Notes: generated by a model from the sequence alone, not told the origin. A DNA stretch of 64,000 nucleotides from Panonychus citri (GCF_014898815.1 NW_026515540.1:744001-808000), one strand, 5' to 3'; positions 1 to 13,114 are shown, numbered from the stretch's first letter. Program-made: numbers and translations.

Positions 1-964
1 TAAATGTTTCAATTGGAAATTGATGTTGACACGAAGAGATGATGTTTCTAAATTGTTTTTCTCTCTCCTTTTTTCTCCAACCAATTCACATTAATTGTCA
101 TCTTAATTGTTGATTGTTAACCTTATCATCAATCGTCTCTCAATGTGTTTAATTAGTGCCATTAGATTGTTAACTTAATCTAACAAGAGTGATTTTCTTG
201 CTGTTACATGAAAATAGTGTTTACAGTTTGTTACCTGAGAATTGGGGATAAACCGTTTTCCAAACTCAATCATCTTCCAAATCATTTCAAGTTGTTTGTT
301 TCATGTGTTTCTCTTTCTTTCCTCTCTTTCTGCTAGATTTTTACCTAGGTAACAACATCAACAACAGGTAACATCATCAACAATAAAATCCACAGTAAAT
401 GTAACACAAATACAAAAGTGAAAACCAGTGAGTGTTGTTGATAATATAGAGAGAGAGAGAAAAACAAAAGAGAAAAAAAAAATTCTTTTTTTCTGGTTTT
501 TCTCTTTTTTTCTCTCTGAGTTTACTATTTGGTTAACCACCTGTCTTATGTGAATTAACAACCAAATTAATCATCATCATCATCTTCTTATTATGGAATC
601 AACAAAATGCTTAATTCATCATCACCATAATTCAATTGGTATAAACATTTCCAATCAACAGATCATCATGGTTACAATTTTAGAGGAGCAACATTAGTGT
701 TTTGGTTTACCTTTTGATCGTTTTTTTTGTTCTATTTACAGAATTTCTCTCTCTCTCTCACTCTCTTTACCTGATTTACTTTAATTTGAATTGTCTTCAA
801 GTGAAACCTCATCTGCCATCTCATCTAATCATCATCATCATGCTGCCAGAATAACATTCCAACGGTTTAGATACTAATATTAACTTTATATTTTCCAAGA
901 AGAAAAATATTCCAACCTTAGAATAAACAAAAAACCAATAACCAATAGATTGACCATTGATACC
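1..964. other. Upstream flank of SLC35C2
   Basis: No coding region is convincing here. The stretch is AT-rich with CT-rich runs and ATC/ATG trinucleotide runs and probably holds the promoter and 5' untranslated region of the transporter gene that starts at 965. The segment from about 757 to 856 recurs at about 13,378-13,470 in the decayed SLC35C2 copy, so the copied unit began inside this upstream flank. Confidence 0.6.
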
Positions 965-3017
965 ATGATCATTGATAGAGTTGTTTGTCTTAAGGGTATT
1001 AGGACACTGTCACTGATTATCCTTTACTATTGTTTCTCAATTGGAATCACATTTTACCAAAAATGGTTCCTAAAGGTATGTCAATACAGTTTTTAGCTCG
1101 AAATCCAATGTCCATTAATCTTTGTTTACATTTTGTTTTCTCTCTCTCTCTCTCTCTCTTTCTTACTTTTTCTTTCTAGGGCTTTCATTTTCCATTCTTA
1201 GTGGTCACTTGCCATATGATTATGAAATTCTTATTATCCGCCATTTGCCGTATTATCATGATTCTGGCCACCGGTAATTTCCGAGCAACACTTAACTGCT
1301 CTGCCAATATTAAGAAATTAGCCACAATTGGATTCGCCAGTGCTTTGGACATTGGATTTTCCAATTGGTCTTTTGAATACATTACCATTTCTCTTTATAC
1401 CATGACAAAAAGTACCTGTATTATATTCATCCTTGGATTCGCAATCATTTTTGGTCTTGAGAAAAAGGTATTGACCACACTGACCATTTCCAATGTTCAC
1501 CCAGTGAACACAAAGATCTCCAATCATCTTTTGTGATACTCTTCTTGTTACCATTCTCATGAGAAAGTGTTTGGTGTCAACATACCGATAGTACATGAAA
1601 GTACAATTTAATAGAAATCAATTAACTTTGATTGTTTTCAGTTGATTTACTAGATTTCCAATCAGTTTTAATCATATATCAATTTCACATTTTATTTTTA
1701 TTATTACTCACAATCGAGTTACAAACCTTATTATTGTAAACAATAGTGTTATTTATTTATTGTCTTTATTATACTTTTATAGCCTTGAGATTTTGATTAG
1801 CAATCATTTAAATTGTTGCTGATTTACTTTCAATATCATGATAATCAATAGCTAATTCATTATATTACGATTTAAGTTGCATAATTTCCTGTTCCAATAT
1901 GCTCACAAGTGTTACAATTATTGACACCAAAAAGCAAAACAAACAAACTTGTTAGACTAATTTTATGATTTTCGTTTCTTAATTACTCTTAATAGCGCAT
2001 TTCCTTGGTGGTGGTTGTTATATTAATTTCCAGTGGACTTTTAATGTTTACTTATCATTCAACACAATTTAGTTCCAAAGGTTTCATCCTGGTTTTAATT
2101 GCTTCTTTTCTTGGTGGATTAAGATGGACATTGGCTCAACTTTTGATGCAACGTAAAGATATGGGTAAAAATTGTCATTACATTTTCTCACCTTGATGAT
2201 GACCATTAATATGATTTTTTTTTGTTTCTCTTTTTTTATATTATCATTTACAGGTCTGAGTAATCCCGTAGACATGATGTACCATGTTCAACCTTGGATG
2301 ATACTTTCCCTGTTACCATTTACCTTTACCTTTGAAGCCTTACCATTAATGACCAGTAGCGATGGATTTGCCGTCTTTTTTAACACCTATTCCTTCATTT
2401 ACATATTGATTGGTTCATTTTTAGCATTTCTCATGGAATTGAGTGAATACCTGTTGATAACATACACCTCAAGTTTAACCCTTTCGATTGCTGGTATATT
2501 CAAGGAAGTATTCACCTTATACATTGCAATTGAATATTCTCGTGATGAAATCAGCAGATTCAATGCAATCGGATTAGCTGTTTGCTTAACCGGAATTTCA
2601 CTTCATGTTTATATACGTGCACGTGAAATGGTCAAAGGTGAGAAATATCATCATCGATACATTCATCCTCGTCATCAGAAATACGTTCTTGAGAAAAAAC
2701 CAATTGAAAGGAATATCGATTTACAAACAACTTGTAAAATTTACTCCAAATGATACAATATTTGTACCTCTTTTTTTATATACACATAGATATTTATTGT
2801 TAACTGATTCCCGTTGTGCCACTTTAATTGTTAGAAAAAAAAACACAAATTAAATCAAATTAACTAATTTTTTATATTAACTAATTTCTCTCTTTCTCTT
2901 TCTTATTTTCTCTCTCTCTCTCTATCAGTTACTGATAAACGAGCATCTCAATCAACATCAACTGAACACCTTATGGAAACAGAGCAATTGCTAATCAATG
3001 GAACTGAGGACATCTAA
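965..3017 (+). CDS. SLC35C2: SLC35C2-like Golgi nucleotide-sugar/triose-phosphate-type transporter, 5 exons
   Basis: Exons read as 965-1075, 1180-1467, 1996-2164, 2254-2637 and 2929-3017, giving about 346 residues, close to the roughly 365 of the human protein. All junctions are GT/AG and phases agree. Recognised family blocks are LYYCFSIGITFYQKW in exon 1, SNWSFEYITISLYTMTKS in exon 2, FTYHSTQF and GGLRWTLAQLLMQ in exon 3, and SSLTLSIAGIFKE and LTGISLHV in exon 4. It is a multi-pass membrane protein of the drug/metabolite transporter superfamily. SLC35C2 is a Golgi/ERGIC protein linked to GDP-fucose supply and Notch fucosylation; substrate here is inferred from family only. The GTGAG donor at 2638 leads to a short hydrophilic tail in exon 5. 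If that donor is skipped, exon 4 reads on to a stop at 2753, so two C-termini are possible. ATG 965 is chosen because it aligns with the family N-terminus. No frame breaks are seen. Confidence 0.93.
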
Positions 3018-3680
3018 TTTAATTATAAAGAGCAAAGAAGAAAATTGTAAACTTAATTATATTTTTAATTTCAATTGAATCGACGAAGTGGCCAACAAGT
3101 ATCTAGTCTTCAGGAACTACAAACTGTAATTGTTTCCACAACGACAACCAGAAAACAAAAGGTTATCAACATTGAGATTAAATGACTTTCTTACTATTGT
3201 GATGATCAACAATTAATCAATCAACTAACTCGAAAATCAACAAAATTGTTCTGTAAAATGATCTCTCCAATATACAGTGTATTAAAAGAAATTAACTATT
3301 TTAACCATTGAATTTGTCGATTTTTAAAGAAATTTAAATATTGTGAAAAACGAATCATGATCAATGAAGCAAATGAATCCGAACACCTGTTGATTCAAAG
3401 GTTCAATTTGGAATCACCACCAAGTCCATTTAGCGACTTTGAGTAAAAGTTTTCTTTTTACGAATTTTTTTTATGAAAATCGCGCTCATTTGGTCGTTTC
3501 CATGGTAACCCACGTGTCGCACATTTGATGGAAAAATTTTTCGATTCATTTTTGTTTTTTGTCTCTTTAAATTTTTTCCTTCTTCAACATGGAAGTGTGT
3601 CTTAATTTGTATTAATTGTTATTCAAAATTATTATAATTATAATTAATTCTTTATTTGACTGATAAATCATCAACAGGTG
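3018..3680. other. Spacer between SLC35C2 and UTP20
   Basis: This 663-base AT-rich spacer holds the 3' untranslated region of SLC35C2 and the promoter and leader of UTP20. A 29-codon open frame at 3357-3446 is the only coding-like item and is listed separately. The bases just before the UTP20 ATG (ATCAACAG then GTG) resemble an intron acceptor, so the leader may be spliced. Confidence 0.5.
3357..3446 (+). other. Short open frame, possible upstream ORF of UTP20
   Basis: ATG at 3357 opens 29 codons ending in TAA at 3444-3446. The peptide ends in an acidic Ser/Pro-rich stretch (NLESPPSPFSDFE). It lies about 235 bases upstream of the UTP20 start and could be a leader ORF. It could also be chance, since no homology is recognised. 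Confidence 0.2.
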
Positions 3681-6600
3681 ATGGGTAAAAATGCCCTCAA
3701 AAAAGGTGAACGTCCTGATAAGACGTTTACGGTAAGTATTTTGTTGTTTTTTTTATCTTTTATTTTCTTGTTGTTGTTGTTTACAATTTATTGTTTCTTT
3801 TGTTTATCTAGTTTAAATCTTTCAATGATCACATTGCTGGAATTAAAATCAATCTGATCCGCAAGGTTGACACTGCTGCAGGTCCTGATGATGAATTTGA
3901 ATCCAAATTTCATGCCACCTTACAAAAGTTGGACGATTTAAATTGTACTGCAGATTTTGCGTCTCTCAAGAAGCGTCTTGGTGGAACTTATTCATTTTTC
4001 AACATCATCCAAGTTCATGATCGTCGAGATGAATTGGCAAGTGTCCTTATTGATTCATTATCAGATGAAGACAGTTTGGCAAACGACGCTACTCTTGAGC
4101 TTATTGTTGCTCTGGCCACTGATATTGGTGAACTTTATTATCCACATTTTGAGGCTACACTCAACGGGCTTCTTAATATTCTGGCTACTCAGGATCCCAA
4201 AGTGATTGAAAGTATCTTCATGACACTTGCTAGTCTCTTCAAGATATTGTCCAAACGTATGACCCCTGACACCGACAAGATCTTCACCATGTTCAACCAG
4301 TTATTTTCCAACAAGTGGCCTGATTTTATTCGCTCTTTCGCTGCTCAAAGTTTAACATATTTGATTCGCAAAGTGTCTCGTAAAGATGAAGTGATCAAAT
4401 CGATTCTTGATCATGTTGACAAAGATTCATCCATAATCACTGGCGTTTCTTATTTACTTTTTGAGATTGTCAAAGGAGTGGCAGGTCATCTTCATAGTTG
4501 CTCTGATCAATTTATCAAGTCACTACTTGTCACATATTCATCTAATTATGCAACATCTAAAAATGTCAAACAATGTGTTGATCTATCGTTCAAAATGATT
4601 GCCGATTATGTTGACAAGGAGCGATGTGAAGTCATTTGGAGCAACCTGTTGACTGTGTGCGAAGATTCAATCCAATCACCTCAAGCTTTCAAGCCAGTTT
4701 CATCCATCCTGCTATTTTTTGTATCTCATAAAAGAGGAGAGCTTATCATTGATTGTGAAGTGATTGTCAATTTCACGATTGCCTCCCTTCAAGCGATGTT
4801 CGATGTTGAAGATTGTTTAGATGTTCTTCTTCGATTAACAGCAACCATTTTAAATACGCTTTACTCTTCAATCAAACCTGAATCTCGTCGTAGTTTGATA
4901 AAAACTACATTCGATTCCAACATAACTGCTGCTCAATTTGACACTTTTGCCGAAAGTCTCTTTCTCAATCGATTTTTCGAAGCTGATATTCTCCCTCTCT
5001 ATTGGAAAAATCCTATCATCCATTGATTCAAAGTCCTTCAATTGGAAGTGATCAATCAACCAGAATGAAAGATTTCAACAACACCATTGATCTTCTATTC
5101 AAATTGATTTCCACCAAGAAACCACTGCCAATTTTGGAAACTTTACCAACCTTCGAGCTTATCCTCTGGATCTATCCAAAGTAACCACCGAGGAAGGTTG
5201 TAAGAATCTTGTTTCCAAACTGTTGCGAGTTCTAATTAATCCGGAAGATTGGCTGCTTGTTCGCAAAGTGGTCAACATATTACCTCATTTGATACCATTA
5301 GATCGTAACCTAGTCATCTCTGGTTTGATTAGCTTAATTTACAAACTTATGGCTAAGTTGAGTGAAGATCATAAAGCTAATAAGAGTTTAAAAGAATCAG
5401 ATGATGAACTCTTCCAAACGATCTTGAGTGAATCGATTTACGCATTGAGTTTACTTCGTGCATCTGAATTGTTTACCGAATTTAAAAATGATTTCTTTAC
5501 TCTCCTTTTCGAGTAAGTTTTTTTTTATCTCTTTTTTTTGCAATTACAATTTCACTTCTAATCTTGATTTCCATTTTATTTCAGGAGATTTCCAGGAAAT
5601 CCGATTATTTTGCAAGGATTTGTATTCTTCTATCAATATGCTCACTCTATCGATTCTAAAGATGTTTTTAATCGAGAGTTTTTCGAGAATTTATTTTTCA
5701 ATCATCTTCAAGACAATTTACGACATCCACAAAGTCAAGTTCGCTTCTTGACTTTGATCGCCATCAACCTGTTTGATCCACCAATGAATCCAAGTGAATC
5801 TGGTCTACCTAATCAATCGATCTTTTCTATCTGTTTGGAAGCTGAAATGATTACTCTGAATATTCAAGAATATCGAGAAAAACTTCGTTTAATCAACATT
5901 CTTCAACATGGTCTTGTTGATAAATCGCTTCCATGTGAAGCTCTTTCTGGACAAAAATACAAATTTGTTCCAATTCATTATTTACTTGGAACACTTTATT
6001 ACAACTTTCAACCACTTTGGCAACCAGTTCAAAAGATCATTCAAGATTATGGTCGTTTGTTTCAATCACAAGATCGAACAACATTTTGGTCAATCATCTC
6101 TAAACATTATTCTGATGTTCAAAGCTATATTATAGCCGATAAAAGTATCGAAGCATATAGATTTTGGCCTCGATTGAATCAATCAAATGAAGCTAATCCA
6201 AGACCAGATTTCTCTAATCATCGGATTTTGATTCTTCAAATGCTCAAAGAAATCGCTAGTGACAAACCAAGTGTCATTGAAAGTCAAGGTGAATCAATCG
6301 TTAGGTGGTTTTTCAACTTTTTGACGATAGAAGCAGATTCAAAAGGAGTTGGTGATTTTAAAAGAGAAGAAGATATTTCTCTTGCTGAAGAATCAACTGA
6401 AAAACAATCAGACACCAAGGAAGCTGATGGTAACGAAGACGAAATCGATCAAGACGATGTCGAAATGACGGACGAAAAGCTTGATGATAATGACGACAAA
6501 CCAGATGAAAAAATGAAACAAAAATTGTTAAATCTGATCTTAAAGTTACCATGCAAACAATGACTGCTTTTCTCGAGCTACTTGCCAAGTTTAAAAATCC

Positions 6601-9600
6601 CAAAAAGATTGACTCTAGTGGTAAATTAATGGACCTTTATGAATCCCTTTTGAAACAACCCAATCCAGTCGTTCAAAAAGCTGCATTCAATTGTCTATTG
6701 ACTTTCAACGATCAAAACATTTTAATTTATCGTGAAAGTTTATTCCGTTTACTTGATGATGACACTTTTAAAACAGAAATCTTGTTATTTGGATCACAAG
6801 AAGTTGATCCAGATCAACAGCATGTTAAAGCTGCACATCGACCGATTGTGATTCCCTTTGTGATGAGAATCTTATATGGTAAAATGTTATCGAAAACAGG
6901 GTCAAAAACTGCGGGAAAGGCCAATATTGACACTCGACGATCGATTGTTTTCCGTTTCCTTGCCTCGTGCAATAAAGATGAAGTCATGTTGTTCCTAAAA
7001 TTAGCTTTCGCTGATTTCGTTCCATTTTTCGATATGGAATTGCCCGTAATCACTGATACTCTAAAAAACATCGACATTCACAAGTGCATTCCTCTTAGAT
7101 ACGTTCAAAGTGCCCTGAAAACATTAGAAATGATGTTACTCCATTTTGGAAACACTGTTGATGATATACTTCCAATTCTTTTCAAAATTTTAATTGTAAT
7201 TGCTGCATTTACACGAATTCTTCTTGACCAACGATTACTTCTCAATACCGGTGCTGTTAATCGTTTGAAATCGATAAGAATTGATTGTTTCAAGTTGATG
7301 GAAAAATTTTTCAAATCTTTCGAGTCTTACTCATTCTCACCCATAGAGATTGATGGTCTTTTCGAACTTTTATTGATCCAATGATCTTGAATTTGTCCAA
7401 TGAAAGTTTATTTTCACCGTCACCACTTTTACGATTGCTACGATGTTGGACTTGTGTCCCAAGATATTTTATCCTTTTGTGAAAACACATAGTGACCAAC
7501 CGGAATCCACTCCCTTGTCTTGTTTAATTGACCTTTACAGTGCACGAAAAGTCACAAGTAGCATCATTACTTACATTTCAGCGATGCTTGCAAATCTCGC
7601 ATCATATGCTAATCACCTACCATCGAACTCTGCAAACACGGACGAAGCTCCAATTCCATTTTTAGAAGTAAACGGAATTGCAGATGAATCTTACCTCGAA
7701 GTTTATCAGACAAAGAGTGATGACATTAATTTGGGAACAGTTATGCTGGTTCCATACATTAGACAAATTCTATCGAGAATTAAGAATAATCTTCTTCATC
7801 GACTGAAAGCTAAAAAAAGAAGCCGAGAGAGCATCATACAAGAAAACGAAGCGACAATTTTGTCTCATCTCAGTGAACAAGTGAAGGATGAAAACGATTG
7901 TCTAACTATGGCCAACCTGTTGATTGACACCATAATTCATAGTCGCAATGAGGCCGAAGATACTACAATCAAAACATTTGAATCAATCAATAATTTAGTG
8001 GAAAAAGTTGATACAAATATCAAAACATTCATCAAAAAGCTGTGCCCTCTTTTCGAGACTGTAAAAGAGCGTAACTCTCGTTTGGGACTTTGTAAAATAC
8101 TCAAAACAATCGCACAGAAAGTATCAAGTTTCCAGGAGTTTGTTGATATAATCGTGATGATCAATGCTTATAATCCTCGAATCCCCGATGAGCCTGATTA
8201 CACTGTTCGTGAAGAAGGATTTTCAAAGGCTCGTAAATTGTTCCAAGAGATGAACTCAACAACAGTTCCTGTTAATCTGTTGAAGGTTTTCATTCACAAC
8301 TGTGTTTTCTTCATCTCATCATCCGAGGAATTGGGTCTTCGTGAAGCTTCATCAAGTTGTTTAACTTTAATCATCAAAAAGATCAGCGAAAGTAATAATC
8401 TCGATCTATACAATAAAATCGTTCGATCTTTAATTTTCAGAGTTCATGTTAGGAATGGAATGAGAGAATCCGATGAAAGATCTCGTCACGAGTGGATCAC
8501 CATTTTATCTGATCTTATAAAGTTTGGGAAAGAAAAGGATCAATCATTGAATCAACTATCTCTACTTAGCCATGATGATATCGATCAAGATTTTTGGACC
8601 AACATCGTCCACATACAAATGCACCGTAGAGTTCGAGCTCTGGCAAAACTTTGTAATAATCATGAGCTTTTGTCTCAACTCTCACCGCAAATCCTTCATG
8701 ATTATCTTTTGCCGATCGCCACCGTTTTCATATCAGACATGAAAGCAACTAAATATGGTGCAGCCTCAGCTTATGCTGTTGATCTGATTGGTTCGATTTG
8801 TCGATATTTACCTTGGTCATTGTACCAACAGTTACTGCGTGTTTACCTTCAACGAATCATCACCGACTCTGAGAATCATAAATCAAATGTCCGAATTTTA
8901 TGTTCCATCTTGACCAATTTCAATTACGATCTCAGTGAATCAACTACGTTCATCAAAAGCAGGGAAGAAAACACGTGCCAGAAGCAGTTGCTCTTCGAGA
9001 TTCAGAAAATATTGAGATTCCTAAGCAGAAATTACCACCTGAAGTTGCCACTCGAGTTCAAGACACGATTGTCGGTGATATTGTGCAAAAGCTACAAGAA
9101 GTACTCTACAAGTTATCCTACACCGATTATGAGTACGATAATATACGATCTGAATTCAATCATGACGACGAAATACAAAGAATGCCAATAGCTTTAGCAA
9201 TCGTCAAGCTACTTGATGCTGTTCCAATCGCCGAATCAACATTTGAGAATCAAGTTAAAAATGTTTTCATTCGAATGTCCAACTTTTTAAAATCACGAAT
9301 GGAAAGTATTCGTGAATCATCAAGGAAAATTTTATGTAAAATAATGGGAATTCTTGGTGCTCGTTACCTGCCACTTTTGCTCAGCGAAATGAAAACCATT
9401 CTCAATAAAGGTTTTCGTTTCCACGTGTTAACCTTTACAATTTACATCATCTTGGAATCAATTTCGACCACCTTGCGCCCTGGTGATCTTGATGCTTCCG
9501 CTCCATTGTTGATCGAAATTTTCCACAAAGAACTATTCACCGATGTTGCCGAGGAAAAGTCAGTTGGTAAAATAACTGCAAAGTGCAAAGAGGCCAAAAA

Positions 9601-12085
9601 GATCAAAAGTTATGCGGCTTATCGGATTCTTGGTAAATTTGTCTCATCGAAACATTTGGTTAAGAACATGTTGCCCATGAAAAAAATTCTGGACGAAGCT
9701 TTGTCTGTGAAAGTTATCAACAAAGTTACTATTTGCATGGAGAAATTTTTCCTTGGATTAACAGAAAACACTGGAATACCTGAGGAATCATTGATTAAAT
9801 TTATATTGGATGTTCTGGAAGACAAGATTCCACAATTAAAGATTCGACCGGCTAAGTTGACCAAAAAAGACGAAATCAGCAAAACGGATTCCCTCTTATT
9901 GGTGCCCGAATACAAACAGAAAAAATCAACTAAAATTAATCCACTTTCAAATGTTCACGTTTTATTTGAATATTGTTTACGATTGTTATTGTCGTTGTTT
10001 AAAAGAAATCGCCTAAGGCCCGAAACCAAAGCAGCCGAACAACTTGGTAAATTTGTTCCCATTCTTATCGATTCACTTTTCTCGAAACACGTTAAACTCA
10101 CCTCAACATCGCTTCGGTGCCTGATGCAATATGTTCGTGCTTTTCCTGATCTTCCCGCATTTGCTGCGTCAATCGAACGGATAAAAACTAACGTTCTAAC
10201 ACTTTTAGACGAATTTGTAGCTCAAGGAACCAATTCAAAGGAAAACGTTGAATTAGTAACAATGTGCTTCAAGACAATTTCATCATTTGTAAGATCAATT
10301 GATTCTGTTAAATTGAAACCTGATCAGCTGAAAGTTTTACTGTTCTATGTGGAAAAAGATATGGTTGATCGGACAAGACAATCAACAGCCTTCTCTTTAC
10401 TTAAATCAATCCTTTCCAAGAAAATGGAATCACCAGAAATCAAGAGTATTCTTCAAAAGTTAACTTTCATCATGTTGGAATCTGACGATGATCATGTTCG
10501 AGATGAGTGTCGACTTGTTTGGTTAAAGTATTTGCTCAACTATTCGCTTGGTGGTGAAAATTTCACCAATTATGTTACTTTCTTCACTCGTCAACTTGAA
10601 TATCCTCGAGAAATCGGAAGATCCTCCATCCTTAAGTTACTTTTCTCACTCATCAAATACCAAGACAACTCTCAGGTTTCGGACAATGCGGCCTCATTTT
10701 ATATTCCAATATCAGTGCGATTGATCAACGATGATTCCTACAAGTGTCGAGAATTGGCTGCCTCAGTGCTCGAAAAATTACTAAACAAAATATCCAGAAG
10801 AGCTCGAGATATTTTATTGAAAAATATCACTTTACCTTGGTTCCAAGCAAACAATCAATTACATCGACGTCTTGCCGCTCAATTGTTTGGAATATTTGTT
10901 TCATGCGAAAAATCCGATTTCCGTTCTCGTTTACCTGAGATTTTACCACTTCTTGTACAACAACTTGATCCAACTCGATTCCCTGTTGATGTAGAAGACG
11001 AAGATTCTAAACGTAACAATGATCACCAATTGTTTCAACTGTTGTCTTTCTATCAGAAAATTTTGTTACACGATCCTGAGATTATGTCTGATCCCAAATT
11101 CATCGGCCATTTAAATTCAATAGCTCTTTGTATTGAAAACAATTATTTAACTTATCCTCATATTTGGGTCAGAATTTTATCTGTGAAAATTATCGCCTGT
11201 ATTTTCAGTAATTTCTCAGTCACTCAAGTTGCCGATCATTTAATCAACGGGAAAACAAATTCTTTCTACCTCTTCAATAATTTACCTCTTCGTCTCTGGA
11301 ATCTATGTAGGAAACATTGCTTCTTGTTCAGCATAATCTACGAATCGAGTGAAATTGGGGACCTGTTGATTAAAAATTTACACTACATTTCTAGAGTATT
11401 ATTGAAATTACCAAAAGATTTCAAGATAACTCCAGTTGAGGAACTTCAAAATGGAAATTCAATTGTCATCGATGAAAATGAACCAAAGAAGAAAAAGTCA
11501 AAAAAGTCAATCGTCAAATCACCAGTCAAGGTTGAAACTAAAGTTGTTGATGAAAATTATCTCAGTAAATTGAACATCAACTGGTTAACAAATCGTTTAA
11601 TCAGGGAAATCAAACGAGAGGTTAAAAAATCACCTCATGAACTTCAAGCTCGAATTTCAATCTTCAAGTGGATCGCTGCCATAGTGGTTGAAGCCGATAC
11701 TCCGATCATCCAGAGTAATTGTCGTAATTTATTGATTCCTTTAGCTCGAGAAATCACCAATCGTAATTTAAAAGAGGCTGGACGGTATGAGGAAGATCAT
11801 CCGAAACAAATTCTGGTCAATTCATGTTTAGCTCTTTACGAAGTGATCAGAAACAAAGTCGGAAGTGAAGTTTTCAGTAAAACTTATGCCGAAGTTGTTA
11901 CTTTGCACAATCGTAAAAAGACTGAACGTAAAGCGACACAAGCAGTTCAATTCTTGATTAATCCTGTGTTGGCGATGAAGAAAAAAGCAAAGAAACACTT
12001 ATCATGGAAAGAGAACAGGAAAAGGAAACGAGATTTCAGAAGAGGAAAAATCAATCGTGTAATCAAAAGACCCAAGTTAAATTAA
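3681..12085 (+). CDS. UTP20: UTP20, HEAT-repeat component of the small-subunit processome (assembled frame interrupted)
   Basis: Coding segments are 3681-3731, 3812-5512 and 5585-12085, separated by two small GT/AG introns (3732-3811, 5513-5584). About 2,750 codons result, matching the roughly 2,785 residues of human UTP20 (DRIM). UTP20 acts in the nucleolus in U3-dependent 18S rRNA processing. Support includes the N-terminal block with VDTAAGPDDEFESKFHATL, the helical-repeat body throughout, an acidic insert encoded at about 6,358-6,515 (rich in E and D), and a very basic C-terminus at about 11,970-12,080 (KRKRDFRRGK). The frame changes six times, near 5,000, 5,150, 6,510, 7,370, 7,460 and 8,955. 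Each is explained by one missing base, often in a homopolymer, and coding continues cleanly in the new frame. From 8,975 to the stop the frame is intact. I read it as a functional gene with sequence errors; a true pseudogene is less likely. A short copy of its 3' end lies at about 15,842. Confidence 0.94.
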
Positions 12086-12292
12086 TTTAATTTCATTGAA
12101 AAAAAAATCCAATTGATAAAATGAAAAAATTGTTCACATTAAAGTTCAATATTGTATTGTAAACATCAATTACTCTTCAATTAATTATCTCATTTTGAAT
12201 GTCCAGTTAGTCCATTTTTCGTGATTTCAACTAAAAGTGTTGTAATAATAATCATCATCACAAGAGAGAATGAATTTGCACATTCTAATAGA
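12086..12292. other. Convergent 3' flank of UTP20
   Basis: AT-rich 3' flank with a block at about 12,075-12,175 that recurs, with changes, at 15,842-15,925. No gene is seen. The minus-strand gene to the right may terminate in this interval if it is spliced. Confidence 0.5.
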
Positions 12293-12361
12293 TCAGAATA
12301 GTCGGGGCTCCTCTTGAACTATCGATCGGCTGCCAAAAGACTAATGTCGGTGATCGATAAA

Positions 12362-13114
12362 CTACTTCCCTCTTCGACTTTTATGTGTCACTGATGTTTC
12401 TCTTTCCAAAGTATCTCGAAGTCTTAAACGTTGTAAAGTGTTTCGCTTTTGAATACTCACCTCGTTCCATGAAATGAGAACCAAATGATTTTCTGAAATA
12501 AATGCTCTAGATTTTGTCTCAAACCAAACTAGAGTTAAATCGCGATTCACATAATCAATAGTTTGAAGTTCTCCATGAAATTCTAATGCAATTTGTTGTG
12601 TTGATATTTTCGAATGTTCATATGATTCAATGTAATCGAAATAACGAGTCCCGGTAAGACCCGAAACTTGATCATCAACTCCAGAGTGAAGACGATAATT
12701 ATTAGACAAGTGATTTGATTTTTCGGATTCATCAGGTAGTCCAATTTTGGATAAATGCTCAGGATAAAGTGAAGCCAATACAATATCATGAAGTCTACCG
12801 ATCCTATTTGCTACTGATCCAGTTAAGATCAACCATGATGATATTTGATTGGAAACATCATCCATAAGCGACAAATCACAATGCTCTGTATCCCAATAGT
12901 ATTTAGTTCCGGATCGACTGTAATTATGTTTGACAATTTTATTTATTGGCCTTTTATGAGTTTTCATATTTACACGAAAAAATTGCCAATCATAACTTTC
13001 TTCCGACTCAGAATTAAGCTCGAAATGATCTGAAATCGAATATGAAAGAAGAATCATTAAACAAAGAGTAGCGTTGATGAGAAGAGCACAAACTAAATTC
13101 TTATTCATTTTCAT
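12362..13114 (-). CDS. Small secreted or membrane-anchored protein of unknown family
   Basis: An open frame of 250 codons runs on the minus strand from ATG at 13114. Residues 1-28 form a typical signal peptide or signal anchor (MKMNKNLVCALLINATLCLM and following residues), so the product should enter the secretory route. A likely N-glycosylation site NYS lies near residue 64. The middle has patterned hydrophobic blocks such as ISSWLILTGSVANRIGRLHD and LTLVWFETKSRAF. I do not recognise the family. The codon for Glu in ISWNE is followed by GTGAGTATTC (plus positions 12,451-12,460), a strong splice donor, so the last 33 or so codons, which are basic and low in complexity, may be intron. A possible acceptor at 12,341-12,342 would give a short last exon ending near 12,293. 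The gene is convergent with UTP20. Confidence 0.55.
   Translation of the reverse strand: MKMNKNLVCALLINATLCLMILLSYSISDHFELNSESEESYDWQFFRVNMKTHKRPINKIVKHNYSRSGTKYYWDTEHCDLSLMDDVSNQISSWLILTGSVANRIGRLHDIVLASLYPEHLSKIGLPDESEKSNHLSNNYRLHSGVDDQVSGLTGTRYFDYIESYEHSKISTQQIALEFHGELQTIDYVNRDLTLVWFETKSRAFISENHLVLISWNEVSIQKRNTLQRLRLRDTLERETSVTHKSRRGK

Noticed and set aside
358..561. Minus-strand 67-codon frame upstream of SLC35C2
   Set aside because: It is the translation of a CT/AG-rich stretch, with Lys/Phe/Ser runs and no family similarity; probably the transporter leader region.
4980..8980. UTP20 as a pseudogene or as several separate genes
   Set aside because: All breaks are single missing bases in one direction, the remaining code is clean, and the total length fits the family.
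9619..9915. Minus-strand 98-codon frame
   Set aside because: Antisense shadow of the UTP20 coding sequence.
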